Positions 16,363 to 26,612 of a stretch of 37,062 bases of DNA are shown one piece after another. The notes under the pieces are model-generated. The model saw nothing but the letters and a program-made list of their open reading frames with translations, was not told the origin of the DNA and did no database searches. Positions within the stretch are counted from its first letter, which is position 1, and each line of letters opens with the position of its first letter. This DNA comes from Streptomyces sp. S3(2020) (GTDB taxonomy: Bacteria > Actinomycetota > Actinomycetes > Streptomycetales > Streptomycetaceae). Where the stretch lies: contig NZ_JABERD010000089.1 of NCBI RefSeq assembly GCF_013044505.1, forward strand, positions 1 through 37,062, written 5' to 3'. The position numbers and the translations under genes were made by a program.

Positions 16363-17793
16363 GTGGAGATCACCGATCTGACGCCGACCGAGCTGAGGGT
16401 GTGGGAGGCGTTCCCGTCGGGGGCCGCCGTGGACCTGCGCGACGGTCCGCAACACAGCGTGCGGGCAGCCGTGTTGCGGACCCTGATGCTCAACGGCCCC
16501 CGCCAGGACGGGGAGATACCCGCGCTGAAGCTGGCGGGGGCGCGGATCACCGGTGTGCTGGACATGCGGTACGGGACGGTCGAGACGTACGTACGGCTGA
16601 GCCAGTGCCGGTTCGACGAGGTCCCGCGGCTCTACGGCGGCCAGTTCCGGCAGCTCAACCTCAGCGGCTCCGAGCTGCCGGGGCTCGACGCGGCGACCCT
16701 GCGGGTGGAGGGCGTGCTGCGGCTGACGGACTGCCGGTTCGAGGGGCCGGTCAAGCTCGGCGGATGCCAGATCACCGGGGCGCTGTTCCTGGACCGGGCC
16801 GAGTTCCGCGCGCCGGACGGCTCCGAGGAGCCCGCGCTGCGGCTCAACCACTCGACCGTCGGGGAGGACCTGGTGGCGTCCGGGGTCCGTGTGCGGGGCC
16901 GGTTCGTGGTCAACAGCGCCTCCGTCGGCGCGTCGGTCAGCCTCAACGACGCCCGGCTGGAGAACCCCGGCGGCACGGCGATCGACGCCGAGACCCTGTC
17001 GGTCGACGCCGACCTGCACGCCATGCGCCTCACCGCGCTCGGCCGCGTCGACCTGCGTGGCATCCGCGTCCCCGGCCAACTCAACCTCGCGTACGCCCGC
17101 TTGGCGAACCCCGACGGTGTCGCCCTGCGGGCCAGCAGTGCGGTCATTGGGGAACTGTGGCTGCGGGACGCCGAACCGGTCCGGGGATCGGTCAACCTGC
17201 GCCGCGCCCAGATCGAGCTGCTGCACGTGGCCCCGGAGACACTCCCCTGCGAGGTCCGACTGGACGGCCTGACCTACACCACCCTCGCCCCGCACCTCCC
17301 GGCCGAACAGCGACTGCCCGTCCTGGAGCGCGACACCGACGGCTATCTCCCCTACTCCTACGAGCAGTTGACCGCCTCCTACCTCCGCATCGGCGACGAC
17401 TACGCCGCCCGCCAGGTCCAGCTCGCCAAACAGCGCCGCCTCCGCGCCACCCGCGCCTGGTACGGCCGCCTGTGGGGCTACCTCCAGGACGTCACCGTCG
17501 GCTACGGCTTCCGCCCCCTGCGCGCCTGCGCCTGGCTGCTCTCCCTGCTCGCCGTGGGCTCGCTCGTGTACGCCCTCCACGAGCCGCCCCCGCTGAAGCC
17601 GGGCGAACACCCGGACTTCAGCCCGGTGTTCTTCACCCTGGACCTGCTCCTGCCGGTGATCTCCTTCGGGCAGGAGGGGGCGTTCGCGCCGGAGGGCGGA
17701 TACCAGGCGCTGGCCTACGCCCTCGTCGTCACCGGCTGGATCCTCGCCACGACGGTGGTGACCGGTGTGACCCGGGCCGTCAGCCGCCAGTGA
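16363..17793 (+). CDS. Pentapeptide-like solenoid protein with C-terminal TM helices, unknown function
   Basis: A 476-residue protein with no catalytic motif that I recognise. Residues ~45-310 form repeats of the type LxGxxITGxLDL (ITGVLDMRYG, ITGALFLDRAEF, VPGQLNLAYARL), as in right-handed beta-helices related to pentapeptide repeats. The last ~110 residues hold at least two membrane helices (LRACAWLLSLLAVGSLVYAL and ALVVTGWILATTVVTGV) with a hydrophobic re-entrant-looking segment between them (FFTLDLLLPVISFGQE). Homologues in Streptomyces are often labelled membrane-associated oxidoreductase, but I see no cofactor site to support that. It ends the pentose-phosphate cluster, as I recall for SCO6657. 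Its 3' end overlaps the converging dehydratase gene by 14 bases. Confidence 0.85.
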   Translation: MEITDLTPTELRVWEAFPSGAAVDLRDGPQHSVRAAVLRTLMLNGPRQDGEIPALKLAGARITGVLDMRYGTVETYVRLSQCRFDEVPRLYGGQFRQLNLSGSELPGLDAATLRVEGVLRLTDCRFEGPVKLGGCQITGALFLDRAEFRAPDGSEEPALRLNHSTVGEDLVASGVRVRGRFVVNSASVGASVSLNDARLENPGGTAIDAETLSVDADLHAMRLTALGRVDLRGIRVPGQLNLAYARLANPDGVALRASSAVIGELWLRDAEPVRGSVNLRRAQIELLHVAPETLPCEVRLDGLTYTTLAPHLPAEQRLPVLERDTDGYLPYSYEQLTASYLRIGDDYAARQVQLAKQRRLRATRAWYGRLWGYLQDVTVGYGFRPLRACAWLLSLLAVGSLVYALHEPPPLKPGEHPDFSPVFFTLDLLLPVISFGQEGAFAPEGGYQALAYALVVTGWILATTVVTGVTRAVSRQ

Positions 17794-19564
17794 CGCCGTG
17801 CTGGGCGGCGAGCCGCACGGGGGCGTTCTGGGCGCCGTAGCCGCGGTAGCCGTCGCGCTGGACGAGTTCGAAGAAGACCCGGCCGACGGTGCGGGTGTAG
17901 CAGTGGCGGAAGGTGCCGTAGGCGTCCCGGTCGTAGAGGATGCCGAGCTCGCGGTAGGTCTCCAGCTCACCGTCGGCGAACTCGAAGCGGGCGGCGAGGT
18001 CGTCGTAGTAGTTCGCGGGGATCGGCAGGACGCGGCCGCCCGCGTCCCGGAAGCGGCGTACCGCGGTGACGACGTCGTCCGTGGCGAACGCGATGTGCTG
18101 GGCGTGCACCGTGTCGTCCGTGGGTGCCGCGCCGACGCTCAGCGCGATCCGGACGCTGCCGTCCGGGTTCGTCACCGCCCGGCTGCGCATCAGCCCGTAC
18201 GGGTCGGCGACGTCCACGCTCTCCTGCGCGTGCAGCCCGAGCACACTGCGGTGGAACAGCGCCGCCTCGTCGAACTGGTGCCAGGGCTGGACGAGGGCCA
18301 GATGGTCGACGCACCGCACGCCCGTCGCCCCCTCCGCGTGCGCCAGGTCCTCGAAGTCGGCCCGCCAGTCGGGCAGTTCGGGACGGCCGGTCGCGCAGAA
18401 GAAGAGTTCCGTGCCGTCGGGCGCCGCGACGGCGTCCAAGGGGGCGTCCTCGACGGCCCGGCGGCGCGGCAGCACCGGGGCCAGCAGGGATTCCGCGCGG
18501 CGGGCCGCGCCCACCGGGTCCGGCGACTCCAGTCCGATCGCGGCGAGGCCGGTGCCGTCGCGGCGGCCGGCCGGACCGGTGTTGACGAGCAGCCGGGCCT
18601 CGCCCTGCTGCCACAGGTCCACCGGCTTGCTGCGATGGCGGGCGGTGCGGGCGAAGCCCAGCGCGCCGAGGACCGCCGTGACCGGCCCGGCGTCGGGGGT
18701 CACCAGCTCCGCGAAGGCCACGCCGGTGGGGATGACGGGCTCCGGCAGGGGGGCGACGCCGACCGTCTCCTGGAGCGCCAGCAGCGAGCGGTGCGCGTCC
18801 ACGGCCGTCGGGCCGGCGTCGGCCTGGCGGTAGACGTCGTTGAAGACTTCGAGGGAGAGCGGACCGTCGTAGCCGGTATGCAATACACGGCGTACAAGAT
18901 CCGCCACATCGAATCCACCCTGCCCGGGGAAGCAGCGGTAGTGGCGGCTCCACTGGAGGACGTCCATCGCGAGCAGCGGTGCGTCGGCGAGCTGGAGGAA
19001 GAAGATCTTCTCGCCGGGGATGCCTTCGATGCCCTTGGGGTCCGAGCCCCGGGAGAGGATGTGGAAGCTGTCCAGGCAGGTGCCCAGCGCCGGGTGGTCG
19101 GCCGCGCGGACGATCTGCCAGGCGTGGTCGTACGTGCTCACGTGCCGGCCCCACGCCAACGCCTCGTAGGCGACCTTGATCCCGGACTCCTGGGCCAGGT
19201 CGGCCAGTCGGCCCAGCTGCTCCGCCGCGAGGTCGTCGTCGTCCACGGCGAGGGGGTGGACGCTGGAGCAGACCAGGACCGTGTCGGTGCCGAGCCGGCC
19301 CATCAGCTCGAACTTGTGGCGGGCCCGGCGCAGATTGGCCGCGAACTGCTCCTCGGGGACCGCCTCCATGTCCCGCATCGGCTGGTAGAGGTCGATGCCG
19401 AGCCCGAGGTCGGCGCAGCGGGTGCGGATCTCCTCGGGGGTGAGGGGGCTGGCGAGGAGGTCGTTCTCGAAGATCTCCACGCCGTCGAAGCCGGCCCGGG
19501 AGGCGGCCGTGAGTTTCTCGGTGAGGGATCCGCTGAGGGAGACGGTGGCGATGGACGTACGCAC
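17780..19564 (-). CDS. quiC: 3-dehydroshikimate dehydratase fused to an HPPD-like domain (QuiC type)
   Basis: Converts 3-dehydroshikimate to protocatechuate, feeding the beta-ketoadipate pathway. The 594-residue protein has two domains. The N-terminal TIM barrel (about 1-270) belongs to the sugar-isomerase-like dehydratases, with metal ligands Glu134, Asp165, Gln191 and Glu239, the same numbers I recall for Pseudomonas QuiC1. The C-terminal half (about 280-590) is a 4-hydroxyphenylpyruvate dioxygenase-like double VOC fold with a complete 2-His-1-Glu metal triad (His421, His490, Glu566). Whether that half is catalytic or structural is unknown. GTG 19564 follows GGAAGAGG. It lies 14 bases after the shikimate dehydrogenase gene on the same strand, so the two form an operon. 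Confidence 0.93.
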   Translation of the reverse strand: MRTSIATVSLSGSLTEKLTAASRAGFDGVEIFENDLLASPLTPEEIRTRCADLGLGIDLYQPMRDMEAVPEEQFAANLRRARHKFELMGRLGTDTVLVCSSVHPLAVDDDDLAAEQLGRLADLAQESGIKVAYEALAWGRHVSTYDHAWQIVRAADHPALGTCLDSFHILSRGSDPKGIEGIPGEKIFFLQLADAPLLAMDVLQWSRHYRCFPGQGGFDVADLVRRVLHTGYDGPLSLEVFNDVYRQADAGPTAVDAHRSLLALQETVGVAPLPEPVIPTGVAFAELVTPDAGPVTAVLGALGFARTARHRSKPVDLWQQGEARLLVNTGPAGRRDGTGLAAIGLESPDPVGAARRAESLLAPVLPRRRAVEDAPLDAVAAPDGTELFFCATGRPELPDWRADFEDLAHAEGATGVRCVDHLALVQPWHQFDEAALFHRSVLGLHAQESVDVADPYGLMRSRAVTNPDGSVRIALSVGAAPTDDTVHAQHIAFATDDVVTAVRRFRDAGGRVLPIPANYYDDLAARFEFADGELETYRELGILYDRDAYGTFRHCYTRTVGRVFFELVQRDGYRGYGAQNAPVRLAAQHGVTGG

Positions 19565-19578
19565 GTCGGTACCTCTTC

Positions 19579-20454
19579 CTACTTCGGGGTTCCCACGGCG
19601 CCGGCGAGCTCGGCGATGTCGGCGAGCATCCGCGCGCTGTCGGGTTCCCGCCCGGTGAAGAGGCGGAACGCGTCCACGGCCTGGAACACGGCCATCCCGC
19701 CCCCGTCCAGGGTGGCGCAGCCGATCGCGCGGGCGGTGCGCAGGAGTTCGGTCTCCAGCGGGCGGTAGACGACCTCGGCGACCCACAGGCCGGGGTGCAG
19801 GAGTTCGGCGGCGAAGGGCAGGCCGGGGTGGGCGGCCATGCCGGTGGGGGTGGCGTGCACGATGCCGTCGGCGCCCGCGAGCAGCTCGGGCAGCCGGTCG
19901 GGGGTCGCGTGGGTGGCGCGGCCGTCGCCGAAGTGGCGGTTCAGCGAGGCGGCGAGATCCGCGGCCCGGTCGGCGAGCGCGTCGACCACGGTGACCCGCT
20001 CGGCGCCGAGGGTGAGCGTGGCGTGCGCGACCGCCGCGCCCGCGCCGCCCGCGCCCAGCTGGACGACCTTCTCCAGCGGTACGTCGGGCAGGCCGCGAGC
20101 GAAGGAGGCGGCGAAGCCGGTCACGTCCGTGTTGTGGCCGACGGCCCGGCCGTCCTCGAAGACGACGGTGTTGACCGCGCCGAGCGCCTCGGCCTGCGGG
20201 GAGAGCGCGTCGAGGTGCTCGATGACGAGCTGCTTGCAGGGGTGCGTGATGTTGAGCCCGTCGAAGCCGGTGTCCCGCGCGGACCGCAGCAGCTCGCCGA
20301 CCGCCTCCGGGCCGACGCCGAGGACGTCGATGTCGATGAGCCGGTACAGATAGCGCAGACCCTGGCGGTCGGCCTCCCGCTCGTGCAGGGCCGGGCTGAG
20401 CGAGGGGCCGATGCCCGCACCGATCAGTCCGACGAGATACGAGTCCTTGGCCAC
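19579..20454 (-). CDS. Catabolic quinate/shikimate 5-dehydrogenase
   Basis: Oxidises shikimate (and probably quinate) to the 3-dehydro acid that the next enzyme dehydrates. The 291-residue protein shows NITHPCKQ with catalytic Lys74, NTDVTGF with Asp110, the nucleotide motif GAGGAGAAV near 135, and Asp158 at the end of the second Rossmann strand, where NADP-dependent biosynthetic AroE has an Asn-Arg-Thr motif; an NAD preference is therefore likely. The sequence closely recalls the Corynebacterium glutamicum quinate/shikimate dehydrogenase along its length. GTG 20454 has a strong AGGAGGTCC in front. It is first in a two-gene operon with the dehydratase and is divergent from the TetR gene across an operator-like site. 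Confidence 0.93.
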   Translation of the reverse strand: MAKDSYLVGLIGAGIGPSLSPALHEREADRQGLRYLYRLIDIDVLGVGPEAVGELLRSARDTGFDGLNITHPCKQLVIEHLDALSPQAEALGAVNTVVFEDGRAVGHNTDVTGFAASFARGLPDVPLEKVVQLGAGGAGAAVAHATLTLGAERVTVVDALADRAADLAASLNRHFGDGRATHATPDRLPELLAGADGIVHATPTGMAAHPGLPFAAELLHPGLWVAEVVYRPLETELLRTARAIGCATLDGGGMAVFQAVDAFRLFTGREPDSARMLADIAELAGAVGTPK

Positions 20455-20475
20455 GGCGGACCTCCTGAACGGCTC

Positions 20476-20501
20476 ACTAATGTACGAACTAGTGAGTTAG
20501 T
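20476..20501. promoter_or_regulatory. Operator-like site 1 of the shikimate cluster
   Basis: The site starts with ACTAA (20476-20480) and ends with TTAGT (20497-20501), inverted copies of each other, around a central ACTAGT palindrome (20488-20493). Its right half, CTAGTGAGTTA, recurs as CTAGTGGGTTA in the second site at 21331-21354 before the transporter gene. It lies 22 bases before the dehydrogenase start and about 100 before tetR, so one bound regulator could control both directions. The repeat is seen directly; assigning it to the adjacent TetR protein is inference. Confidence 0.7.
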
Positions 20502-20600
20502 CATAGCACCCGGAAACCGCACTTGGGAAGCCCTGCCCCGTCCCGCGGAGCGAGTGGGCTTCTAGAATCGCGGCACTGGCCGCACACCCGAAGGATGCCG

Positions 20601-21266
20601 ATGACCAGCGTCGAAGAACCGCTACGACCAGGCGGGCGCACCCGTGACGCCGCGCGCACCAAGGCCGAGATCCTCGACGTGGCGACCCACGAGTTCGCCC
20701 GGGTCGGCTTCGCGGGGGCCCGGGTCGACGACATCGCCGCCCGCACCAGCACCACGAAGCGGATGATCTACTACTACTTCGGCGGCAAGGAGCAGCTGTT
20801 CACGGCCGTCCTGGAGCGGGCGTACGGCGTGATCCGGGAAGCCGAGCAGGAGCTGGACGTCGAGCATCTGGACCCGGTCGCGGCCATCCGCAGGCTCGCC
20901 GAGGTCACCTTCGACCACCACGAGCAGCACCCCGACTTCATCCGCCTGGTCAGCATCGAGAACATCCACGAGGCCGAGCACATCGCCGGCTCCGAGAAGC
21001 TCGGCAAGATGGGCTCGCCCGCCCTGGACGTGATCCGCCGAATCCTGGAGTCGGGCCAGAAGTCCGGCCTGTTCACGGCCGACGTGGACGCCGTCGACCT
21101 GCACGCGATGATCAGCTCGTTCTGCTTCTTCCGGGTCGCCAACCGGCACACCTTCGGTGCCCTGTTCGGCCGCGACCTCATCGACCCCGCCCAGCGCGAG
21201 CACTACCGGAACATGCTGGGCGACATGGTGATCGCGTACCTGACCGCGGAGCGCATCGCGGACTGA
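20601..21266 (+). CDS. TetR-family regulator of the shikimate cluster
   Basis: A 221-residue repressor-type protein. The N-terminal helix-turn-helix (about 12-65) has AARTKAEILDVATHEFARVG, GARVDDIAARTSTTKRMIYYYFGGKEQLF and the usual Tyr-Phe turn. The C-terminal ligand domain contains FDHHEQHPDFIRLVSIENIHEA and resembles the TetR_C group that responds to aromatic or small acid ligands. ATG 20601 has GAAGGA five bases upstream; ATG 20595 lies two codons earlier. A -10 candidate TAGAAT sits at 20563-20568. Flanked by two copies of one operator motif, it probably represses the dehydrogenase-dehydratase operon and the transporter until shikimate, quinate or a product binds. Confidence 0.92.
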   Translation: MTSVEEPLRPGGRTRDAARTKAEILDVATHEFARVGFAGARVDDIAARTSTTKRMIYYYFGGKEQLFTAVLERAYGVIREAEQELDVEHLDPVAAIRRLAEVTFDHHEQHPDFIRLVSIENIHEAEHIAGSEKLGKMGSPALDVIRRILESGQKSGLFTADVDAVDLHAMISSFCFFRVANRHTFGALFGRDLIDPAQREHYRNMLGDMVIAYLTAERIAD

Positions 21267-21330
21267 AGATCGTTCGGCACCACCTCTTGACACGCGGGAA
21301 ACGCGAGCGCAACATCCCTACCCAAGCGCT

Positions 21331-21354
21331 ACTAACTACCTAGTGGGTTAATTA
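21331..21354. promoter_or_regulatory. Operator-like site 2, upstream of the transporter
   Basis: Contains AAC-N3-CTAG-N3-GTT (21334-21349), a symmetric element sharing CTAGTGxGTTAxT with site 1. It runs into a second perfect palindrome, GGGTTAATTAACCC (21345-21358). It lies about 110-135 bases before the transporter start and about 65 after the tetR stop, in an unusually AT-rich pocket. Same presumed regulator as site 1. Confidence 0.68.
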
Positions 21355-21466
21355 ACCCGAGAACCCGCAAGGACCCAGGCGCGGCCGACCAGCACCCCCA
21401 CGAGGTCAGGCACTTCTTCCCGCCGCTCACTCCGCTTACGTTGGAGTTCCCCAAAGGAGCACGCCC

Positions 21467-22807
21467 GTGTCCGTCCCCGCCGAAGCCGTCGGGCAGCCGA
21501 AAAAGGCAGCGACCGCTGCCTGGATCGGCAGCGCGCTGGAGTACTACGACTTCTTCATCTACGGCAGCGCGGCCGCGCTGATCTTCCCGCACGTCTTCTT
21601 CGACGAGTCCGACCCGGCCACCGCGACCCTGCTGTCGCTGGGCACCTTCGGTGTGGCCTACGCGGCCCGGCCGATCGGCGCGCTCTTCCTGGGCCACTTC
21701 GGTGACAAGGTCGGCCGCAAGAAGATCATGGTCTTCACGCTGATCCTGATGGGTCTGTCGACCTTCCTCATCGGCTGCCTCCCCACCCGCGACCAGGTCG
21801 GCACGCTCGCACCGGTGCTGCTGGTGGCCTGCCGTGTCCTCCAGGGCATCTCCGCCGCCGGTGAGCAGGCGAGCGCGAACTCCATGACACTCGAACACGC
21901 GCCGTCGCACCGGCGCGGCTTCTTCACCAGCTTCACCCTCAGCGGCACCCAGGGCGGCCAGCTCCTCGCCACACTCGCCTTCATCCCGATCGCCGCGCTC
22001 CCCGAGGACCAGCTGCTGTCCTGGGGCTGGCGGATCCCGTTCTTCCTGAGCATCGCGGTCGCCGTCGTCGGCTACGTCATCCGCCGCAAGCTGGAGGAGA
22101 CCCCGGCCTTCGAGCAGCAGACCGCCTCCGAGGGCGTCGTGAAGATGCCCCTCGCGTTCCTGGCCCGCAACCACTGGGCGGACGTCCTGCGGGTGATCGC
22201 GGGTGCGCTGATCGCCTCGGTGTCGACGATCTTCACGGTCTGGGCGCTGGCGTACGCCACCAGCGACTCGGTGGGCATGAGCCGCTCCTCGATGCTGTGG
22301 GTGGGCGCGCTCGCCAACCTGGTCGCCCTCGGCGCGATCCCGGCGTGGGCCACGCTCTCGGACCGCATCGGCCGCCGCCCGGTCTACCTGATCGGCGCCG
22401 TGGGCAGCGCGGTCATGATGTTCCTGTACCTCTGGGCGATCTCCACGGGCAACTACCCGCTGACCCTGGTGCTGGGCATCGTCACCTTCGGTGTCGTCTA
22501 CAGCGCCGCGAACGGGGTGTGGCCCTCCTTCTACGGCGAGATGTTCTCGACCCGCGTCCGGCTGTCGGGCATGGCGATCGGTACCCAGATCGGCTTCGCC
22601 GTCGCCGGGTTCGCCGTCACCTTCGCCGCGCAGATCGCCGGCCCCGACGGCAGCGACTGGTCGGCGGTCGCGTTCTTCACCGCCGCCCTGTGCGTCCCGC
22701 CGGTCATCGCCGCCCTCACGGCCCGCGAGACCCACAGGATCCCGACCGAGCAGCTCGGCGAGCGCACGCCGGACACGGCGGCCGAGCGGGAGACGGTCAC
22801 CGCCTGA
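21467..22807 (+). CDS. MFS transporter, metabolite:H+ symporter family (shikimate/quinate type)
   Basis: A 446-residue, 12-helix importer of the MHS group (ShiA, KgtP, ProP-like). The first helix carries the family start AAWIGSALEYYDFFIYGSAAALIFP. The helix 2-3 loop has GHFGDKVGRKKIMVFTLILMG, and VLQGISAAGEQASANSMTLEHAP follows in helix 4-5. The second-half loop repeats as LSDRIGRRPVYLIGAVGSA. Neighbours that degrade shikimate and a shared operator motif make shikimate or quinate the likely cargo; this is inference from context. GTG 21467 follows AAAGGAG. A strong hairpin lies 19 bases after the stop. Confidence 0.93.
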   Translation: MSVPAEAVGQPKKAATAAWIGSALEYYDFFIYGSAAALIFPHVFFDESDPATATLLSLGTFGVAYAARPIGALFLGHFGDKVGRKKIMVFTLILMGLSTFLIGCLPTRDQVGTLAPVLLVACRVLQGISAAGEQASANSMTLEHAPSHRRGFFTSFTLSGTQGGQLLATLAFIPIAALPEDQLLSWGWRIPFFLSIAVAVVGYVIRRKLEETPAFEQQTASEGVVKMPLAFLARNHWADVLRVIAGALIASVSTIFTVWALAYATSDSVGMSRSSMLWVGALANLVALGAIPAWATLSDRIGRRPVYLIGAVGSAVMMFLYLWAISTGNYPLTLVLGIVTFGVVYSAANGVWPSFYGEMFSTRVRLSGMAIGTQIGFAVAGFAVTFAAQIAGPDGSDWSAVAFFTAALCVPPVIAALTARETHRIPTEQLGERTPDTAAERETVTA

Positions 22808-22825
22808 TCCCGCTCCGCCAGGACT

Positions 22826-22865
22826 CCCGAGTCCCCGGACGCCGTAAGGGCTCCGGGGACTCGGG
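22826..22865. terminator. 14-bp perfect-stem terminator between convergent genes
   Basis: CCCGAGTCCCCGGA (22826-22839) pairs without mismatch with TCCGGGGACTCGGG (22852-22865), loop 12 bases. It sits between the transporter stop and the converging small gene at 22895 and, being symmetric, should act on both strands. Confidence 0.85.
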
Positions 22866-22894
22866 CATGTCGGTGGCCGGTGGGCGCGAGGGGG

Positions 22895-23224
22895 TCACTC
22901 GACCACGTCGACCTCGTCCGGCTCGGGGAACGGCATCATGTCCCGGCCCATCGGCCGGCCCTGCCACCGCGGCCCACCCTCGGCACGGTCGGGCCAGGGG
23001 GCGGTGGCGGCACGGAAGCGGTCGTCGTACGCGTCGAGCTCGGGCTGCCGCAGCGCCCGTACCCGCTCGGGCAGCCGCGGCCGGACGCGGGCCAGTACGC
23101 CTCGGCACCACAGGTCGTTCGACAGCTCCGGCCTGCTCCGGCCGCAGCCTTCCGCCACGTCCGACACCAGGTCGTCCCATCGGGCGAGCAGGGAGTTGAG
23201 GGTGGACCGCCACGGCTCCGTCAG
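22895..23224 (-). CDS. Small hypothetical protein, start uncertain
   Basis: About 109 residues, function unknown. Coding character is good: WRSTLNSLLARWDDLVSDVAEG, NDLWCRGVLARVRPRLPERVRAL, and a Pro/Glu/Asp-rich tail ending PEPDEVDVVE. It is predicted all-helical in the first 75 residues with no membrane segment. I recall streptomycete proteins with a similar TEPWR-to-DLVSDVAEG opening as conserved hypotheticals. The start is unresolved: CTG 23224 matches where homologues seem to begin, GTG 23167 would remove about 19 coding-looking residues, and GTG 23287 would overlap the divergent VOC gene. It converges on the transporter across the strong hairpin. Confidence 0.6.
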   Translation of the reverse strand: MTEPWRSTLNSLLARWDDLVSDVAEGCGRSRPELSNDLWCRGVLARVRPRLPERVRALRQPELDAYDDRFRAATAPWPDRAEGGPRWQGRPMGRDMMPFPEPDEVDVVE

Positions 23225-23269
23225 TTTTCGAGAAGCGCCCGCCCCGGGGGCGCGCCTAGCGTGAGGTCC

Positions 23270-23677
23270 ATGGACCTCACCCTTCACGCGAGCTTCCTCC
23301 CGCAGGACGATCCGGACGCCGCGCTGGCCTTCTACCGCGACCTCCTCGGTTTCGAGGTGCGCGGCGATGTCGGCAAGGGCTCGATGCGCTGGATCACGGT
23401 CGGTCCCGCCGGTCAGCCGGACACGTCGGTGGTGCTGCATCCGCAGGGCGCCGACCCCGATCTCACCGAGGACGAGCGCCGCACGATCTCCGCGATGATG
23501 GCCAAGGGCACCTACGCGAGCATCGTCCTGGCCACCGCCGACCTCGACACCGCCTTCGACCGGCTCCAGGCGGGCGCCGACGTGGTCCAGGAGCCGATCC
23601 TCCAGCCGTGGGGCGTACGGGACTGCGCCTTCCGTGACCCCGCGGGCAATCTGATCCGTGTCCAGGAACGGAACTGA
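23270..23677 (+). CDS. VOC-family protein (glyoxalase/bleomycin-resistance fold)
   Basis: A 135-residue single-chain VOC protein with two beta-alpha-beta-beta-beta modules: FLPQDDPDAALAFYRDLLGFEV at the start of the first, and SIVLATADLDTAFDRLQAGADVVQEP opening the second, with a closing CAFRDPAGNLIRVQ. Residues at the usual metal positions are His6 on strand 1 and no clear final Glu, so binding or sequestration is as likely as catalysis. The ATG at 23270 has TAGCGT (23257-23262) seven bases upstream, a leaderless-type -10 box. It precedes the UvrA-like gene by 100 bases on the same strand; such pairing suggests a shared role in tolerating a toxic compound (inference). Confidence 0.9.
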   Translation: MDLTLHASFLPQDDPDAALAFYRDLLGFEVRGDVGKGSMRWITVGPAGQPDTSVVLHPQGADPDLTEDERRTISAMMAKGTYASIVLATADLDTAFDRLQAGADVVQEPILQPWGVRDCAFRDPAGNLIRVQERN

Positions 23678-23777
23678 GCAGGCGCGAAACGACCCGGAAC
23701 GCTTTGTTCCCGCTGGAGAATCAGCCTCTCATGCTCGGAGCCGGTGAGATCGAACCGAACGATGGAGAACAGTCAGC

Positions 23778-26165
<2,388 letters not shown>

Positions 26166-26198
26166 CCACCCCGGCCGTCGGTGATCGCGCCCGTCCCG

Positions 26199-26612
26199 CT
26201 ACGAGTTGGACCACGCCCGCTCGCACAGCACCAGCCGGTATCCGTCCGGGTCCTCGATCGTCACGCCCCACTCGTTCCAGTAGGGGTTGGGCGAGGGGAC
26301 CTGCTTGCCGCCGTGCTGTTCGAGTCGGGTGACCAGGTCCTGCGGCACGGGACCGTCGACGTAGACGACCAGGAGGTCCTCCTCCGTGGGCCGGGGTTCG
26401 ACGGGGTGGGCCGGCTCGTGGACGAGTTCCAGGTGCCAGGCGGCGTCGGGCCAGCCGAGCATGAGCAGATCGTGCCGGTCCGGTTCGGTGCCGCCCTCGG
26501 CCCGCCATACGACGGCCAGGCCGAGCCCGTCGGCCCAGAACCGCTCGGCCGCGGCGAGGTCGCGGGACGGGCGGGCGACACGGAGGTGACTGCGGCCGTC
26601 GACCGGCATCAT
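26199..26612 (-). CDS. VOC-family protein, glyoxalase-like
   Basis: A 137-residue VOC protein. The first module begins SHLRVARPSRDLAAAERFWADGLGLAVVW and the second holds LLVVYVDGPVPQDLVTRLEQHGG, closing with WGVTIEDPDGYRLVL. A Glu occurs in the closing strand region (CERAW) and a His in strand 1 (SHLRV), so metal binding is possible. It converges on the UvrA-like gene with 33 bases between stops and no hairpin. Its sequence differs clearly from the VOC protein upstream of the UvrA-like gene, so it is not a local duplication. Confidence 0.9.
   Translation of the reverse strand: MMPVDGRSHLRVARPSRDLAAAERFWADGLGLAVVWRAEGGTEPDRHDLLMLGWPDAAWHLELVHEPAHPVEPRPTEEDLLVVYVDGPVPQDLVTRLEQHGGKQVPSPNPYWNEWGVTIEDPDGYRLVLCERAWSNS

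Noticed and set aside
23696..23710. SOS-box-like sequence GGAACGCTTTGTTCC upstream of the UvrA-like gene
   Set aside because: Actinobacterial LexA sites are GAAC-N4-GTTC; here the gap is five bases, which breaks the symmetry LexA needs. It may be only a weak hairpin after the VOC gene.
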